Part shown: positions 7,045 through 15,292 of the stretch, one piece after another | Numbering within the stretch: position 1 is the first letter of the stretch | Layout of the letters: each line of letters opens with the position of its first letter | Assembly: GCA_027382625.1 (NCBI GenBank) | Contig: JAJKFJ010008746.1 | Location: 1 to 15,292, forward strand | Length of the DNA stretch: 15,292 nt | DNA from: Tetmemena sp. SeJ-2015 | Taxonomy: Eukaryota > Ciliophora > Spirotrichea > Sporadotrichida > Oxytrichidae | Direction: 5' to 3' | Made by a program: the position numbers and the translations under genes | Notes under the pieces: model-generated | What the model was told of the DNA's origin: nothing | Databases searched by the model: none | What the model saw: the letters and a program-made list of their open reading frames with translations, nothing else

Positions 7045-10000
7045 ATGTCAACAGAAGATCTAGACTTAGATTATTTTGACCAGGCTTTTTCACTTGGAGA
7101 AGATGTTAGTAATCAAAAGCATATTTCAAACAAAATCTGATCATAATCCAATCATAATTCAATCTTATTCAACTTTCTTGTTTAGGGACAAAGTGAGACA
7201 GATAAAAAGAGCAATCAAATAGAAAGCAAGCACTATAGAGAGGGATTTGAAGATGCTAGAATTATCAAACTCAGGGAGCTAATAACATTCCAAGGCAAGG
7301 AGAATGCAGTTTTCGCATACTCATAAATTGCCTTCTTTACCAGCTTCATTCAAACTACCCAGACACTCAATTAAACTTTAAAATTAGCATTTTTAACCTC
7401 ATGCCACACTTTTTATTAACGCCATCTAAACAGGAAAAGTAAGACTGAGAAAATCATATTCAAATCTTTGGCTGTAGAGTAAACAAGCAACTTGAATAGT
7501 TGAAGGAATAATTAAGAGAAGTAGAATCAAAGTTAGAGAATCAGGAGAATTTCAAAAATGCTTAGGAGATCATAGACATGTAGCAAATGCTTCAAAAGAT
7601 TTCAAATACTTATAAGGTAACTTAAGTCTTGTTATTTAGCATACTCGATAGTTAATCTGCAGTATTCTCAGAAATAAAGCTGCAGTGTCAAGTACCAAAG
7701 TAGATAGTACAGACAACTCAATCCTTAGATAGAATGTTGATTTCTGATAATTAAATCGTGTGCTAAAGTTTAATCATTGAATCAACTTTCATACTTTATA
7801 ATTTATGAGAGATATGAGGAGATACAAAGTCCTCGCACTCCCAGTGATAACTTAAATTAAGATCTTAGGGAGGATATTTAAAGAAGTGCAAGTCACAAAG
7901 CCAACAAGGATCACTAGTTAGGTCGCGCTCATAGTCTAGACTTTAATGATCAATAGAATAACTAGCATCCTCAATTTTTGAGTGCCCAGGAGTCACCTCT
8001 CAACAATGACAAGCAGTACCCTTTGTTCATAATCACAGAAGAGGATCACTCTGAGATTCAGTCTTCATCTTTTCACACTTTCAATCGCTTGTACAGTGCA
8101 AACTCATCTCAGATTCAATTTGAGGGAATTAATCCCTAACAGATTCAAAGATTAAAGCTCCACAACTATGGGTTAAGTGGGAGCTCTCACGGTCAACAGA
8201 ATTCAGGTTCTTAAGATTACTAGAGGATAAACTTTATCTTAATTCTTCATTCTTACTTTATTAACAGTGACCAATAAAACGTCATAATTTTCAACTAAAG
8301 TCTAAGCACCAGCTAGAACAACAGTAATGATTTTTAAAATCAGTATCATAAGTCTAAAAGCCAGCCTCTTAAACCGCCAAAGCACAGCAGAGGAAGCATG
8401 CGGTTTTCTTAGGGTTAGCCTGGTGTTTAAGATTATCCCTAGGACAAAATAGTCCACACAGACACATCTCCAGTTATTCATAAGAATCAGTAGCTTAGTC
8501 CCAAGTTTCAAGAGGGAGATTAGTATTTTGGTGACTAGCCCCATCATCATTTCTCATCTCAGCAAGTCAGAATGCATGTTGAATCTCCTCTATCAAAAGC
8601 AAAAATGTCTTCTCAAGATGGAGCATCTTCGAATCAGTAGATTTTTATGTAGAGGATTTAAGCAAACCCGGGTCAAAAGCCGAATATGAATTCTGCTACC
8701 AATGTTTCACAACCAGACTTTATTATGTCAGATGAAGATTAAAAACCTTATGAATGATGAATGCAAATTTAGATCTGTTGAGTAATATAGACAGAGTTTC
8801 AAAGATAATGCCTCTGAATGACATTTCAGAGGATGACATAGATTAGAGAGCAGGCTTTGGAATGAATAACATGAATTCCTCCTAAATGCTTAACAATACT
8901 CCCAATTAAACCTCTCACCTGCTCATCTTTTAAAACAGTGGAGATGATCAAGCTACCATGAACCTTCAATTAATCTTATTTCACTTGGGTATTCTAAATT
9001 TTTCAAGCTCTACTGTAAAAGTTAACTGAGTAGAGGCAAATGATTGAGCATCTACGATATGAAAATAAAAATTAGTAGCATCTTGTGCAAATTAAAGACA
9101 GCCAGCTTAGCTTAATGCAACATAAAAATGAACAACTTGAAGAGAGGATAAGAGAGCTTGAATTGATTGTGAGCAGTCATTTATCTAAATTTTAGTTTAC
9201 TTTCATCCAGACAGCATCTTGAGGGCCTATGGAGGCAAAAGAAATTTTGTTGAAGTAGGGACCCAAGTACAGATTGAAGAGCTACTTTCCAATCCTAATT
9301 CTGAGAAAAAGAGAGCTTCGAAGTCCAGAAAGAGCAAGCAGTCTTTTTCTTAATAAGATCGGATAAATATCCCTCTATATCTTATCTCACGTATTTATTC
9401 TTAGTTGAAGAAAACTCCTATTAGGACAAACATGATACAAGATGATCCAAATCAGCCACATATTCATCTCAGCTCTGATCCTAACTTAATGCTCTATCAG
9501 TTTGGAAACAACAACTTCACTTCTCTTAACAACTAGCACAACGTCTTCGACACGCCCTAGATAAAACTCGACAACTTTTTACTAAAGAGTGAGTCACCAG
9601 TCAGCAACAATCCCAAGAATACTCTTGCTATGTCTAAGCATTATTCTAACTTTCTGGGTAGAAATAAAAATTAATGTAAAGCTCCTTGTTTAAATATACA
9701 AATTTATATACAGTTTTATTTATTTGAGAGCATTATTTTAATGGAGTTGACCTCCTGCGTTAGAATTTATAGAATTTAATTATACTTGCCCTTCGTAAGG
9801 TACTGGTTCCACAAAATAAACTCTGACTAGCAACATTGATATTTTCTGGAAGTTTAGAGGATAGTGATTGCTCTAAAGTTCATCGAACTACACTCATTTC
9901 TGTTTTATCTTTCTCTTGAGTTTCAAATAAGTTTTGTAATCTAAGTCTGAATTCATACCATTAGTAGAAGTTAGTTATGGTACCAGCTGCTGCTTATTAC

Positions 10001-13000
10001 TTTCTTCAAATTGGATTCATCAATGGAATGGAAGGAAACTTGAAATAAGATCTATGCCTACTTGCTGTTGACAGTAGATTATCTCTTTTTCTAAAGCACT
10101 ATGCTGTGTGCTTCTTCTCCCATTAAAAATTAAATACCTATATATTTTAAAAAACAGGCAATAAGTTAAATCAGCAGAGTCTAGATTTCATTTTATTTTT
10201 GTACTTATGCTTGATTTTTAGAATATTAAAATATTGCAAGTCAAATATTTTCCTTACATACATTTTGCATTACTCGATGTCTGTGAACTCAGATGATCAC
10301 TTCAGCTAGATGAGGTAGCAACTCTAACTTTTAAAACAGCAGTTCACTCGCTCAGAGGAGAATAATCTTCTACTCCAGCATAAGATAGAGAAGCAGAAAA
10401 ATGACAAGCAAATATACAAAAAGAAGATCTTAGACATCACTACTGAGAAGAATGATTTCAAGATAAGGATTGAGAGTCTTCAACGAGAGCTATAAGACTA
10501 AGATAGGAAGTAGGAGGCACTCAAGATTGCGAAATTAAGATTTTTAAAGCTCACACTAATTTTGATCGACGTGTAGGAGTATAAGAAGTTAATAGAGAAG
10601 CTTGAGAAGCAGATTTTTCAAAAGGCAAATACAATGACTCGCTCAGTGTCAGCTAAAGAGCTGCCTTTGACATTTGATTAAGGTATTCAGACAGATAGCG
10701 CTCAGTTTAATTTTCAACCTAATTAGACAAGAAGACATCAATCTCCCATCATGGAAACAACAGTACAAGATAACATAATGATCGGAGTGGGCTAAGTTGG
10801 ATTAGGTATGGCTGATGGAATACAAATCTATCCTGACACTCTAAATTGCTTGAGCAGCCATTACTCTTCCTCTAAGTCTTTCACCTCAGTCCCTTAGATC
10901 TAGTAGCTAAATTAAGCTGTTCCAAACATAGTCAATCTTAAGTTAAAACTTTGAGATGAACTTCATTTTTGTTGTTAATCTAGCGAGAAGCGTTAATAAT
11001 GTTGGAGTTTTGCTCAGCAAGGAGAGGGAATACGAGTAGATATCTCAGTAGTTAGAGCGAGAAATCAGCTAGTACAGGTAGATTCAGCGAGATCACTAGC
11101 AGAAGTCTCAACTGGCCAAGTCTCATCAGCAAGAGTTAGAACAGCTAAGAGTTTTCATGGATTCTCAGATAAGTGCCAAGGAGGATAAAATCAATAAGTT
11201 GAAATAGTTGAACTTGTAACTAGAGAAGGATACAGCTGAGATCAAGTCTAAATACGAAGAAGGTGTTTAATTATAGTATGTTATTTCTTCTTTTAATTGA
11301 TCTGAAGAAGTAAAGAAGAAAATGTAGGAGACTAAACTCAAGTTGGAGGGGAAAATTTCAGAGAAGGACTTCAAAATCATGACTATCAAAAATTAGTTGA
11401 GGATGCTTCAATTCTCAGGCTTGCAAGCCACTGGAGGCTAAGCTTCTTCAGGGGCACCGACTCCTCCTAGAAAGTAGACTGCAAATACTTCTTAGTTAGT
11501 AAATAATACTCCAAGCCAGTTGGAACTCTATCAACTTATAAGTTCAATTTTCTAATATTAAGTTCAATTGTACAGCAGCAGATAACCAGCCACCCTTCAG
11601 TTGTGAACTCTGCTCTTTCGAGCAAGAAATATTCTTAAGAGAATTTGGGCAAGCATAGGGCAAAGTCACATGAATAGCCGAGGAACAAGAGAATGTACGG
11701 AGGCGGTTAGAGAAATTATCCAGAAGAGGGGCCTGTCATTTCTGGCTTCGAAGATCAAAGAGTTATGACTACTCAGCCAAGCATATTCAAAGTGAAATTT
11801 ATCTTAAGTTAACTTAGATTAAAGCAACGTATTTTATGGGCAGGATGATAACGCTAGCTTCTCCTAGTTAAGGCAGGAGTAGATTCAATATAACTCGCCA
11901 GACACTTCAGCGATTCAAATGTTCTAACATGGTGGAGCTGTCAACAGAAACTTTGCTCCCTCTTAACTTTCTTAAGTTCCCTACTATCACAATAGAACTG
12001 AGACTCTGGACACTCAGATTCATAATCAACGCCACTCCACGACATATGATCAGCATTAAAATCTTGACACTCAGAATGAATTCATAACCTAGATATTCCC
12101 AATACTAACTATTTTATTATAACGAGTGCATTATTATATTCAACTCTTCTTTGAAGAGAATAAGATAGCTCAACCACAGCAACGGTCTTTCGTTTGAAAC
12201 TCAAAACAACCAGAGAAGGTAGCAGCAATATCAAAATGCGATGATTGACTCCTTAAATCAGTCTCGAAATTAGGGCAGCTCAAATGATCATCACTCTAGA
12301 AAGCATTTACCAGGACTGTAGTAATCTAGCAGCCATGTAATTAAGAATCAATAGAGAATTATCAACCCTGGAACAGCCATTAGTAATGGAAATGAGATAG
12401 ACGCCTATAGAAACTATCGATCTGCTCATAAGAATAAAAGCCAGCCATACAACAACAGCATTTTAAATTAAAATTTTAATAAAATTGGCTATCAAAAAGT
12501 TTTGCTAATTTATTATGCTCTTATCTATATTTATATTCTAACTTTAAACACAAAAACATAATTACTTAAATGCCTCTTTTACTGTTATTTAGTAAGCATT
12601 AAGTTAGTTGCAAACGAAAGTCATAATGAGGAGGTGAAGAGAGAGGGCTAGTATAATTAAAATCCTATAAACACCCGGGATCCATCTCCTATTCCAGTTA
12701 GGTATGACTACTCAGCTTTTGGAGGAGGTCACATAAGCAACTTACAGTATTTAGATGACAGTCTTTAGACAAATACTGGGGGAGGAACAGTTGAGCAAGC
12801 CTAGGGTGAGTGGAATGCAATCATGGATAGCTATTACAAGAACCAAGAGAGAAATTATCTTTAAAACGATCATAGTGAAATAAAATTGGTCATTAAAAAA
12901 TACTTAATCGTGGATTTATTTACATATATGATGAAGATAAGGATGAGAGCTAAAATATTCACTCCTCATCTTTCATGAAGCAGAATCATAGCCACCTTAG

Positions 13001-14862
13001 AAATGAGATAATTAGAAAGTAACTCATCAAAACTGAAGAGAAATTAGCTCTCAATCAATAGAGAGCAGGATAAGTTTAATAAAATTAGCCTTTTTATAGA
13101 TATGTTAAGTCAATATAAATGCTCATCAAAATTAAGAGAAGGAGTAAAATGCTTCCTTCTTCTTAGATTTCAAACCAGCTTTTGAGAATTCCACATACAC
13201 AAATTTTAATAATCAGAGTACAAACAAGATATAAGCTTCCTATTCCAACTCTTCGCATATAGTAACTCAAGTCGCAACTTAACATTTTGAGAAAGAGCAA
13301 ATTTCTTAGAATAACTTCAAAGTCTCATTAAATATTTTTGAACTAGTATGAGAGCCTCAGACAAAGCTTAAGTGCTTCTTTCAGAAACCAAGCCTAAAAA
13401 ATTTCTTTATATATTTTAAGCTCTACCATTTTAACAGAGAACTTAGTAGCAGCATCTTCGACTCTAATCCAACTTGATTCCACCCAGTCTTGAGATACTG
13501 GCTTATATTTAATTCTTTATTATTATACGTAGAGAGACCTAGTCAGATTCTTAAAGCTAATTGCCTATCAAAGCCACTCAGGACTAGAAAGAATCTGATA
13601 ATGGAAACTTGCAAAGATAGAATAACAGTACTTAAAGTTTATCAAGCGATAAAGAGTTTAATTATAGTATTTCTTTTAAGTTAAGATAAATCTTTGACTG
13701 AAGATGCAAGAGTAGCGTCAGCTATTTAAAGAAGGAGCTATCAAAACCAGAAACAAAGATTTGAAAGTGAAGCCATTCTATAAAACCATTCTGATTCTTA
13801 TCCTAAGAGTAGCTAAGTCACAACTACTCGCCAAGATAAGGAGTTGAGAGTTTAACTATAGCAAAATACATAAAGTGCTGACTCTTCTTCCTTTGTTGAA
13901 GAGGACAATAATTAAAGAGATTACGATATACAAGCAAGGGCTAAAGTGCAATCATTGATTATTCCGTCAACGATGGATCATTCGAAGGAGGCCCAGTCTC
14001 AATTCAGAAGTCATACTCCAGAAAGGAGAAATGAACACTTTTCTCAATTACAAATTGCTGCTGAAACAAACCTAGGCACTTTGAAGCTTAGAGAAGATCC
14101 TAATTCCAGAGCTTATCATTAGGCAAGCTATTATTAGGCCTATCAAGGCTAGTAGAATAGATTGAGCTTTGAAAATCCATCCTAGGGTCGTGATCTAGTT
14201 ATAAGAACATTCTAAGAAGAAAATCATAATAGAGATTATCAGCTAAATAAATTGATTTCATCCTTCAATTTTTAAGAGATGATGAGCATATGGATAGATA
14301 TTTAGAAGGAAAGTATGTATAAAATTTAAAGAGCTTAAAAGAGAAGGAAGCGAAATGGATCAAGAATTATACCTCAGTTGAAAGAGATTAGCTTCAAGAC
14401 CACCGAGTTTAAGAGAGAAATAGAACTACTGAAAATACAGCTGTTAAGAAGCCATTTAGACCTAAACTTAATTTGAATCGTGTGATTAAGCATATCTATT
14501 TAGAAGAGGGAGTTTAAAGGTTTGAAATAGGACCTTCACATATCTTCTGGGCAGTTAAGATACGATAATTTTATACAATCAAGCTCTAAGCTGATCTATC
14601 CTTCCACATCTCAAGCTTCGAACTCAGTGAATCTCAGACTTTAGGATCTCTATTAATTTTACCCCTTCCTAATTTTTTTAATCTCTATCATAAGCAGGCG
14701 CACGCATCAAGATAACAGGACAGTTCGGACAACTAAGATTATTCAAGGACAGGTTAGGTTCCAAAGAGTTTCTCTAACTTAAACGATGGAAGCAGGTCGA
14801 CTCTCTCAAATTACAGCTAGAAGCTAGAGGACATACGAAGAAAATATGGCAGACTAAACTGA
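7045..14862 (+). CDS. Giant coiled-coil, Gln/Ser/Asn-rich protein, germline copy with ~26 IESs
   Basis: Not recognised as a known family. Starts MSTEDLDLDYFDQAF at 7045 and ends LEDIRRKYGRLN then TGA at 14860-14862; predicted ~1938 residues after removing one intron and about 26 IESs. Heptad-like, charged coiled-coil segments lie near residues 76-130, 523-585, 700-810, 910-1055 and 1790-1850. Between them are long low-complexity stretches rich in Gln, Ser and Asn (e.g. 8260-8730, 11580-12470). Two motifs resemble dynein light chain LC8 sites: VEVGTQVQI (~590, at 9249-9275) and FDQGIQTDS (~820, at 10673-10699). No membrane segment or enzyme motif is seen. A cytoskeletal or basal-body scaffold is a guess. 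Alternatively two genes meet at 9630-10282, the second starting at ATG 10277; but the first part has no nearby TGA, and the ATGTCT pointer joins the parts in frame. Confidence 0.7.
7105..7185 (+). other. Probable intron in coiled-coil gene (81 nt)
   Basis: Phase 0, GTTAGT...CTTGTTTAG, contains an in-frame TGA. No direct repeat in matching phase was found, so splicing is preferred over IES removal. Joins FSLGED to GQSETDKKSN. Confidence 0.6.
7348..7464 (+). other. IES in coiled-coil gene, pointer ATTCAAA
   Basis: ATTCAAA at 7348-7354 and 7458-7464; net loss 110 nt. Restores frame: FFTSFIQIFGCRVNKQLEQ, leading straight into a coiled coil. Confidence 0.85.
7622..7655 (+). other. Possible IES in coiled-coil gene, pointer TTAA
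   Basis: TTAA at 7622-7625 and 7652-7655; net loss 30 nt, in frame whether or not it is removed. The interior is AT-rich and hydrophobic. Weakest of the set. Confidence 0.35.
7740..7804 (+). other. IES in coiled-coil gene, pointer ATTT
   Basis: ATTT at 7740-7743 and 7801-7804; net loss 61 nt, frame-restoring. Gives LDRMLIYERYEEIQSPRTP. A GT-AG reading (GTGTGC...ATGAG) is also possible. Confidence 0.6.
8231..8261 (+). other. 24-nt IES in coiled-coil gene, pointer ACTTTAT
   Basis: ACTTTAT at 8231-8237 and 8255-8261; net loss 24 nt, in frame. Removal deletes a hydrophobic run from a Gln/Ser-rich region: DYQRINFINSDQQN. Confidence 0.7.
8736..8774 (+). other. IES in coiled-coil gene, pointer AGAT
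   Basis: AGAT at 8736-8739 and 8771-8774; net loss 35 nt, removes TGA TGA and restores frame: FIMSDEDLLSNIDRVSK. Confidence 0.8.
8948..9009 (+). other. IES in coiled-coil gene, pointer TCAAGCT
   Basis: TCAAGCT at 8948-8954 and 9003-9009; net loss 55 nt. Frame restored into a coiled coil: SGDDQALLQKLTEQRQM. Confidence 0.88.
9172..9216 (+). other. IES in coiled-coil gene, pointer AGCA
   Basis: AGCA at 9172-9175 and 9213-9216; net loss 41 nt. Gives RELELIVSILRAYGGKRNF and bypasses a TGA. Confidence 0.8.
9347..9403 (+). other. IES in coiled-coil gene, pointer TTCTTA
   Basis: TTCTTA at 9347-9352 and 9398-9403; net loss 51 nt, in frame. Removal deletes a hydrophobic AT-rich insert: KQSFSQLKKTPIRTN. 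Confidence 0.7.
9630..10282 (+). other. 647-bp eliminated segment or intergenic gap, pointer ATGTCT
   Basis: ATGTCT at 9630-9635 and 10277-10282, same codon phase. Removing 647 nt joins NPKNTLAMS to VNSDDHFSQMRQQ. The interior is AT-rich; both strands have TGA-limited open stretches, which are expected when only one stop codon exists. A minus-strand stretch near 9790-9850 (VYFVEPVPYEGQV) looks mildly coding but is not assigned. If the join is wrong, this is the gap between two tandem genes. Confidence 0.55.
10526..10561 (+). other. Possible IES in coiled-coil gene, pointer ATT
   Basis: ATT at 10526-10528 and 10559-10561; net loss 33 nt, in frame either way. Removal gives ALKILIDVQEYKKLIEKLEK, a cleaner heptad register. 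Confidence 0.4.
10934..10981 (+). other. IES in coiled-coil gene, pointer AATCT
   Basis: AATCT at 10934-10938 and 10977-10981; net loss 43 nt, bypasses a TGA. Gives PNIVNLARSVNNVGVLLSKE. Confidence 0.83.
11256..11310 (+). other. IES in coiled-coil gene, pointer GAAGAAG
   Basis: GAAGAAG at 11256-11262 and 11304-11310; net loss 48 nt, removes TGA. Gives EIKSKYEEVKKKMQETKLKL. Confidence 0.88.
11539..11569 (+). other. 20-nt IES in coiled-coil gene, 11-bp pointer
   Basis: TAAGTTCAATT at 11539-11549 and 11559-11569; net loss 20 nt, with only 9 nt between the pointer copies. Frame restored: LYQLISSIVQQQITSHPS. Confidence 0.88.
11790..11809 (+). other. 16-nt IES in coiled-coil gene, pointer AAGT
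   Basis: AAGT at 11790-11793 and 11806-11809; net loss 16 nt. Without it the frame meets TGA within 20 codons; with it: PSIFKVNLDQSNVFYGQDD. Confidence 0.78.
12080..12142 (+). other. IES in coiled-coil gene, pointer ATTCA
   Basis: ATTCA at 12080-12084 and 12138-12142; net loss 58 nt, frame-restoring: DTQNEFNSSLKRIRQLNH. Confidence 0.82.
12457..12600 (+). other. 138-nt IES in coiled-coil gene, pointer AGCATT
   Basis: AGCATT at 12457-12462 and 12595-12600; net loss 138 nt. Very AT-rich, encoding a membrane-like run if read through. Removal: QPYNNSIKLVANESHNEE. Confidence 0.83.
12876..12935 (+). other. IES in coiled-coil gene, pointer TGAA
   Basis: TGAA at 12876-12879 and 12932-12935; net loss 56 nt, frame-restoring: QNDHSEDKDESQNIHSS. 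A GAT pair nearby is a slightly different possible edge. Confidence 0.7.
13071..13110 (+). other. IES in coiled-coil gene, pointer TAAGT
   Basis: TAAGT at 13071-13075 and 13106-13110; net loss 35 nt, frame-restoring: QQRAGQVNINAHQNQEKE. Confidence 0.83.
13313..13344 (+). other. 28-nt IES in coiled-coil gene, pointer AACT
   Basis: AACT at 13313-13316 and 13341-13344; net loss 28 nt, frame-restoring: QISQNNQYESLRQSLSAS. Confidence 0.78.
13382..13438 (+). other. IES in coiled-coil gene, pointer CAGA
   Basis: CAGA at 13382-13385 and 13435-13438; net loss 53 nt, frame-restoring: SLSASFRELSSSIFDSNP. Confidence 0.72.
13471..13611 (+). other. 135-nt IES in coiled-coil gene, pointer AACTTG
   Basis: AACTTG at 13471-13476 and 13606-13611; net loss 135 nt, in frame, and removes TGA: FDSNPTCKDRITVLKVYQ. 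Confidence 0.78.
13655..13682 (+). other. 24-nt IES in coiled-coil gene, pointer AGTT
   Basis: AGTT at 13655-13658 and 13679-13682; net loss 24 nt, in frame. Removes a hydrophobic octapeptide: VYQAIKSQDKSLTEDARV. Confidence 0.6.
14231..14280 (+). other. IES in coiled-coil gene, pointer AGAGAT
   Basis: AGAGAT at 14231-14236 and 14275-14280; net loss 44 nt, frame-restoring: EENHNRDDEHMDRYLEGK. Confidence 0.83.
14338..14386 (+). other. IES in coiled-coil gene, pointer AAAGAG
   Basis: AAAGAG at 14338-14343 and 14381-14386; net loss 43 nt, frame-restoring into a coiled coil: NLKSLKEISFKTTEFKREI. Confidence 0.82.
14444..14490 (+). other. IES in coiled-coil gene, pointer TTAAG
   Basis: TTAAG at 14444-14448 and 14486-14490; net loss 42 nt. 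The unremoved frame hits TGA. Removal: LKIQLLSISIQKREFKGLK. Confidence 0.8.
14630..14685 (+). other. IES in coiled-coil gene, pointer AATCTC
   Basis: AATCTC at 14630-14635 and 14680-14685; net loss 50 nt, frame-restoring: SNSVNLYHKQAHASRQQD. Last IES before the C-terminal segment. Confidence 0.85.
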
Positions 14863-14989
14863 GAATAACTTTTGCGATAAATATAAGAATAAGTTTGAAT
14901 ATGTTAAGTTTAACTCTCGAAGTTTAGAGTTGTTAATTTCTTAAATTCCATAAATATATCGCTTGAGTTCTTCCCTGATTCTCTTTCAG
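14863..14989. other. Convergent intergenic spacer
   Basis: 127 bp, AT-rich, between the stop of the coiled-coil gene and the inverted stop of the CCDC53-like gene. Holds both 3' UTRs; no clear polyadenylation motif or telomeric repeat is visible. Confidence 0.5.
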
Positions 14990-15292
14990 TCAGTTATAAG
15001 AAGCAGTCTCCATAGCATGTTGCTAGCTTACGAACATCTAAAAATGAAGTTATAGGGCAATGAATATATCGTACATCCATTAGTTTGGGCTCAAATTTAC
15101 CCTCTGCTTTCATCTTCTGCTTGATGTTTTAGAGTGGGATCTTCACTATCTTGTAAAGCTTCACGAGCTTCATAAAGTCTTCGTTGTTTTCAAGTTCTTG
15201 ACGAAGCCGCTCTTCTTCGGTAAGTTCTTGCTCTACAGGAGCAAAACCGCCATCTTAACCTAGAGGAGGTTGGATATCTTAGCCAGGAGGCA
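14990..15292 (-). CDS. CCDC53/WASHC3-like protein, C-terminal part (partial)
   Basis: Enters from the right edge. A proline/glycine-rich stretch (PPGQDIQPPLGQDG) is followed by an acidic helix (EQELTEEERLRQELEN). The hallmark block comes next: DFMKLVKLYKIVKIPLQNIK and KQKMKAEGKFEPKLMD. This resembles the C-terminal motif of CCDC53, subunit 3 of the WASH complex, which drives actin branching on endosomes; related motifs occur in other actin-regulating proteins, so subunit identity is inferred. A 37-nt intron (15038-15074) precedes the last exon MFVSQQHAMETASYN, which ends at TGA 14992-14990. The block is a residue or two longer than usual around YKIVK. The start and most of the protein lie outside the window. 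Confidence 0.65.
15038..15074 (-). other. Probable intron in CCDC53-like gene (37 nt)
   Basis: On the minus strand it starts GTACGATATATT and ends CTTCATTTTTAG, phase 0. An ACATC direct repeat (15034-15038, 15073-15077 on plus) would permit a 39-nt IES instead, but that reading has no stop before entering the neighbouring gene, so splicing is preferred. Confidence 0.65.

Noticed and set aside
8302..8550. Minus-strand 82-codon frame
   Set aside because: Antisense to the Gln/Ser-rich plus-strand coding region, whose frame is continuous with its neighbours.
8749..8762. 7-bp tandem ATGAATG as a pointer pair
   Set aside because: Removing it leads to a frame that ends in TGA about 20 codons on; the AGAT pair at 8736/8771 restores a long frame.
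9770..10130. Minus-strand small gene beginning MGEEAHSIVLQ
   Set aside because: Needs several unsupported frame changes, has interrupting TGAs and no family match; kept only as part of the 647-bp element.
13490..13684. Plus-strand 64-codon frame as a separate small gene
   Set aside because: Most of it lies inside the 135-nt and 24-nt IESs; only the middle (CKDRITVLKVYQ) belongs to the large coiled-coil gene.
1..15292. Bacterial or organellar origin, or a decayed pseudogene region
   Set aside because: Eukaryotic UGGT, LRR and WASH-type proteins, glutamine-coding TAA/TAG and frame-restoring pointer repeats show intact germline genes rather than decay.

Overview
The window reads as germline (micronuclear) DNA of a spirotrich-type ciliate, close in architecture to Oxytricha or Stylonychia. 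Three observations support this. First, all genes use TAA and TAG as glutamine and only TGA as stop, which is why standard ORF calling gives only fragments. Second, reading frames are broken every few hundred bases by short AT-rich inserts. Each insert has a short direct repeat (3-11 bp) at its edges, and deleting one repeat copy plus the insert restores frame and protein homology. That is the signature of internal eliminated sequences (IESs) between macronuclear-destined segments (MDSs) with pointers. The pointers are varied and not TA-anchored, which argues against Paramecium or Euplotes. Third, the first gene is interrupted by an inversion with a 14-bp pointer, so it is a scrambled gene. 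Species is not determined.

Layout. (1) 2-721 (+) joined to 1373-798 (-): a leucine-rich-repeat protein, 5' end outside the window, with its last third inverted. (2) 6988-1455 (-): UDP-glucose:glycoprotein glucosyltransferase (UGGT), the ER folding sensor, in correct linear order but cut by 14 proposed IESs. Removing them leaves 4626 nt, exactly 1542 codons. (3) 7045-14862 (+): one very long coiled-coil, Gln/Ser/Asn-rich protein with one probable intron and about 26 proposed IESs, including a 647-bp one. Removing them leaves 5817 nt, exactly 1939 codons. (4) 15292-14990 (-): the C-terminal end of a CCDC53/WASHC3-like protein, running off the window.

Genes 2 and 3 are divergent with 56 bp between start codons; genes 3 and 4 are convergent with 127 bp between stops. 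The genes have no evident shared pathway. What unites the window is its germline organisation: conserved genes cut by eliminated segments as short as 14-24 bp, plus one inversion that must be unscrambled. All junctions were inferred by eye from repeats, frame and homology; macronuclear sequence would settle each one. For IES features, coordinates run from the first base of the left pointer copy to the last base of the right copy; net loss is that span minus one pointer copy.
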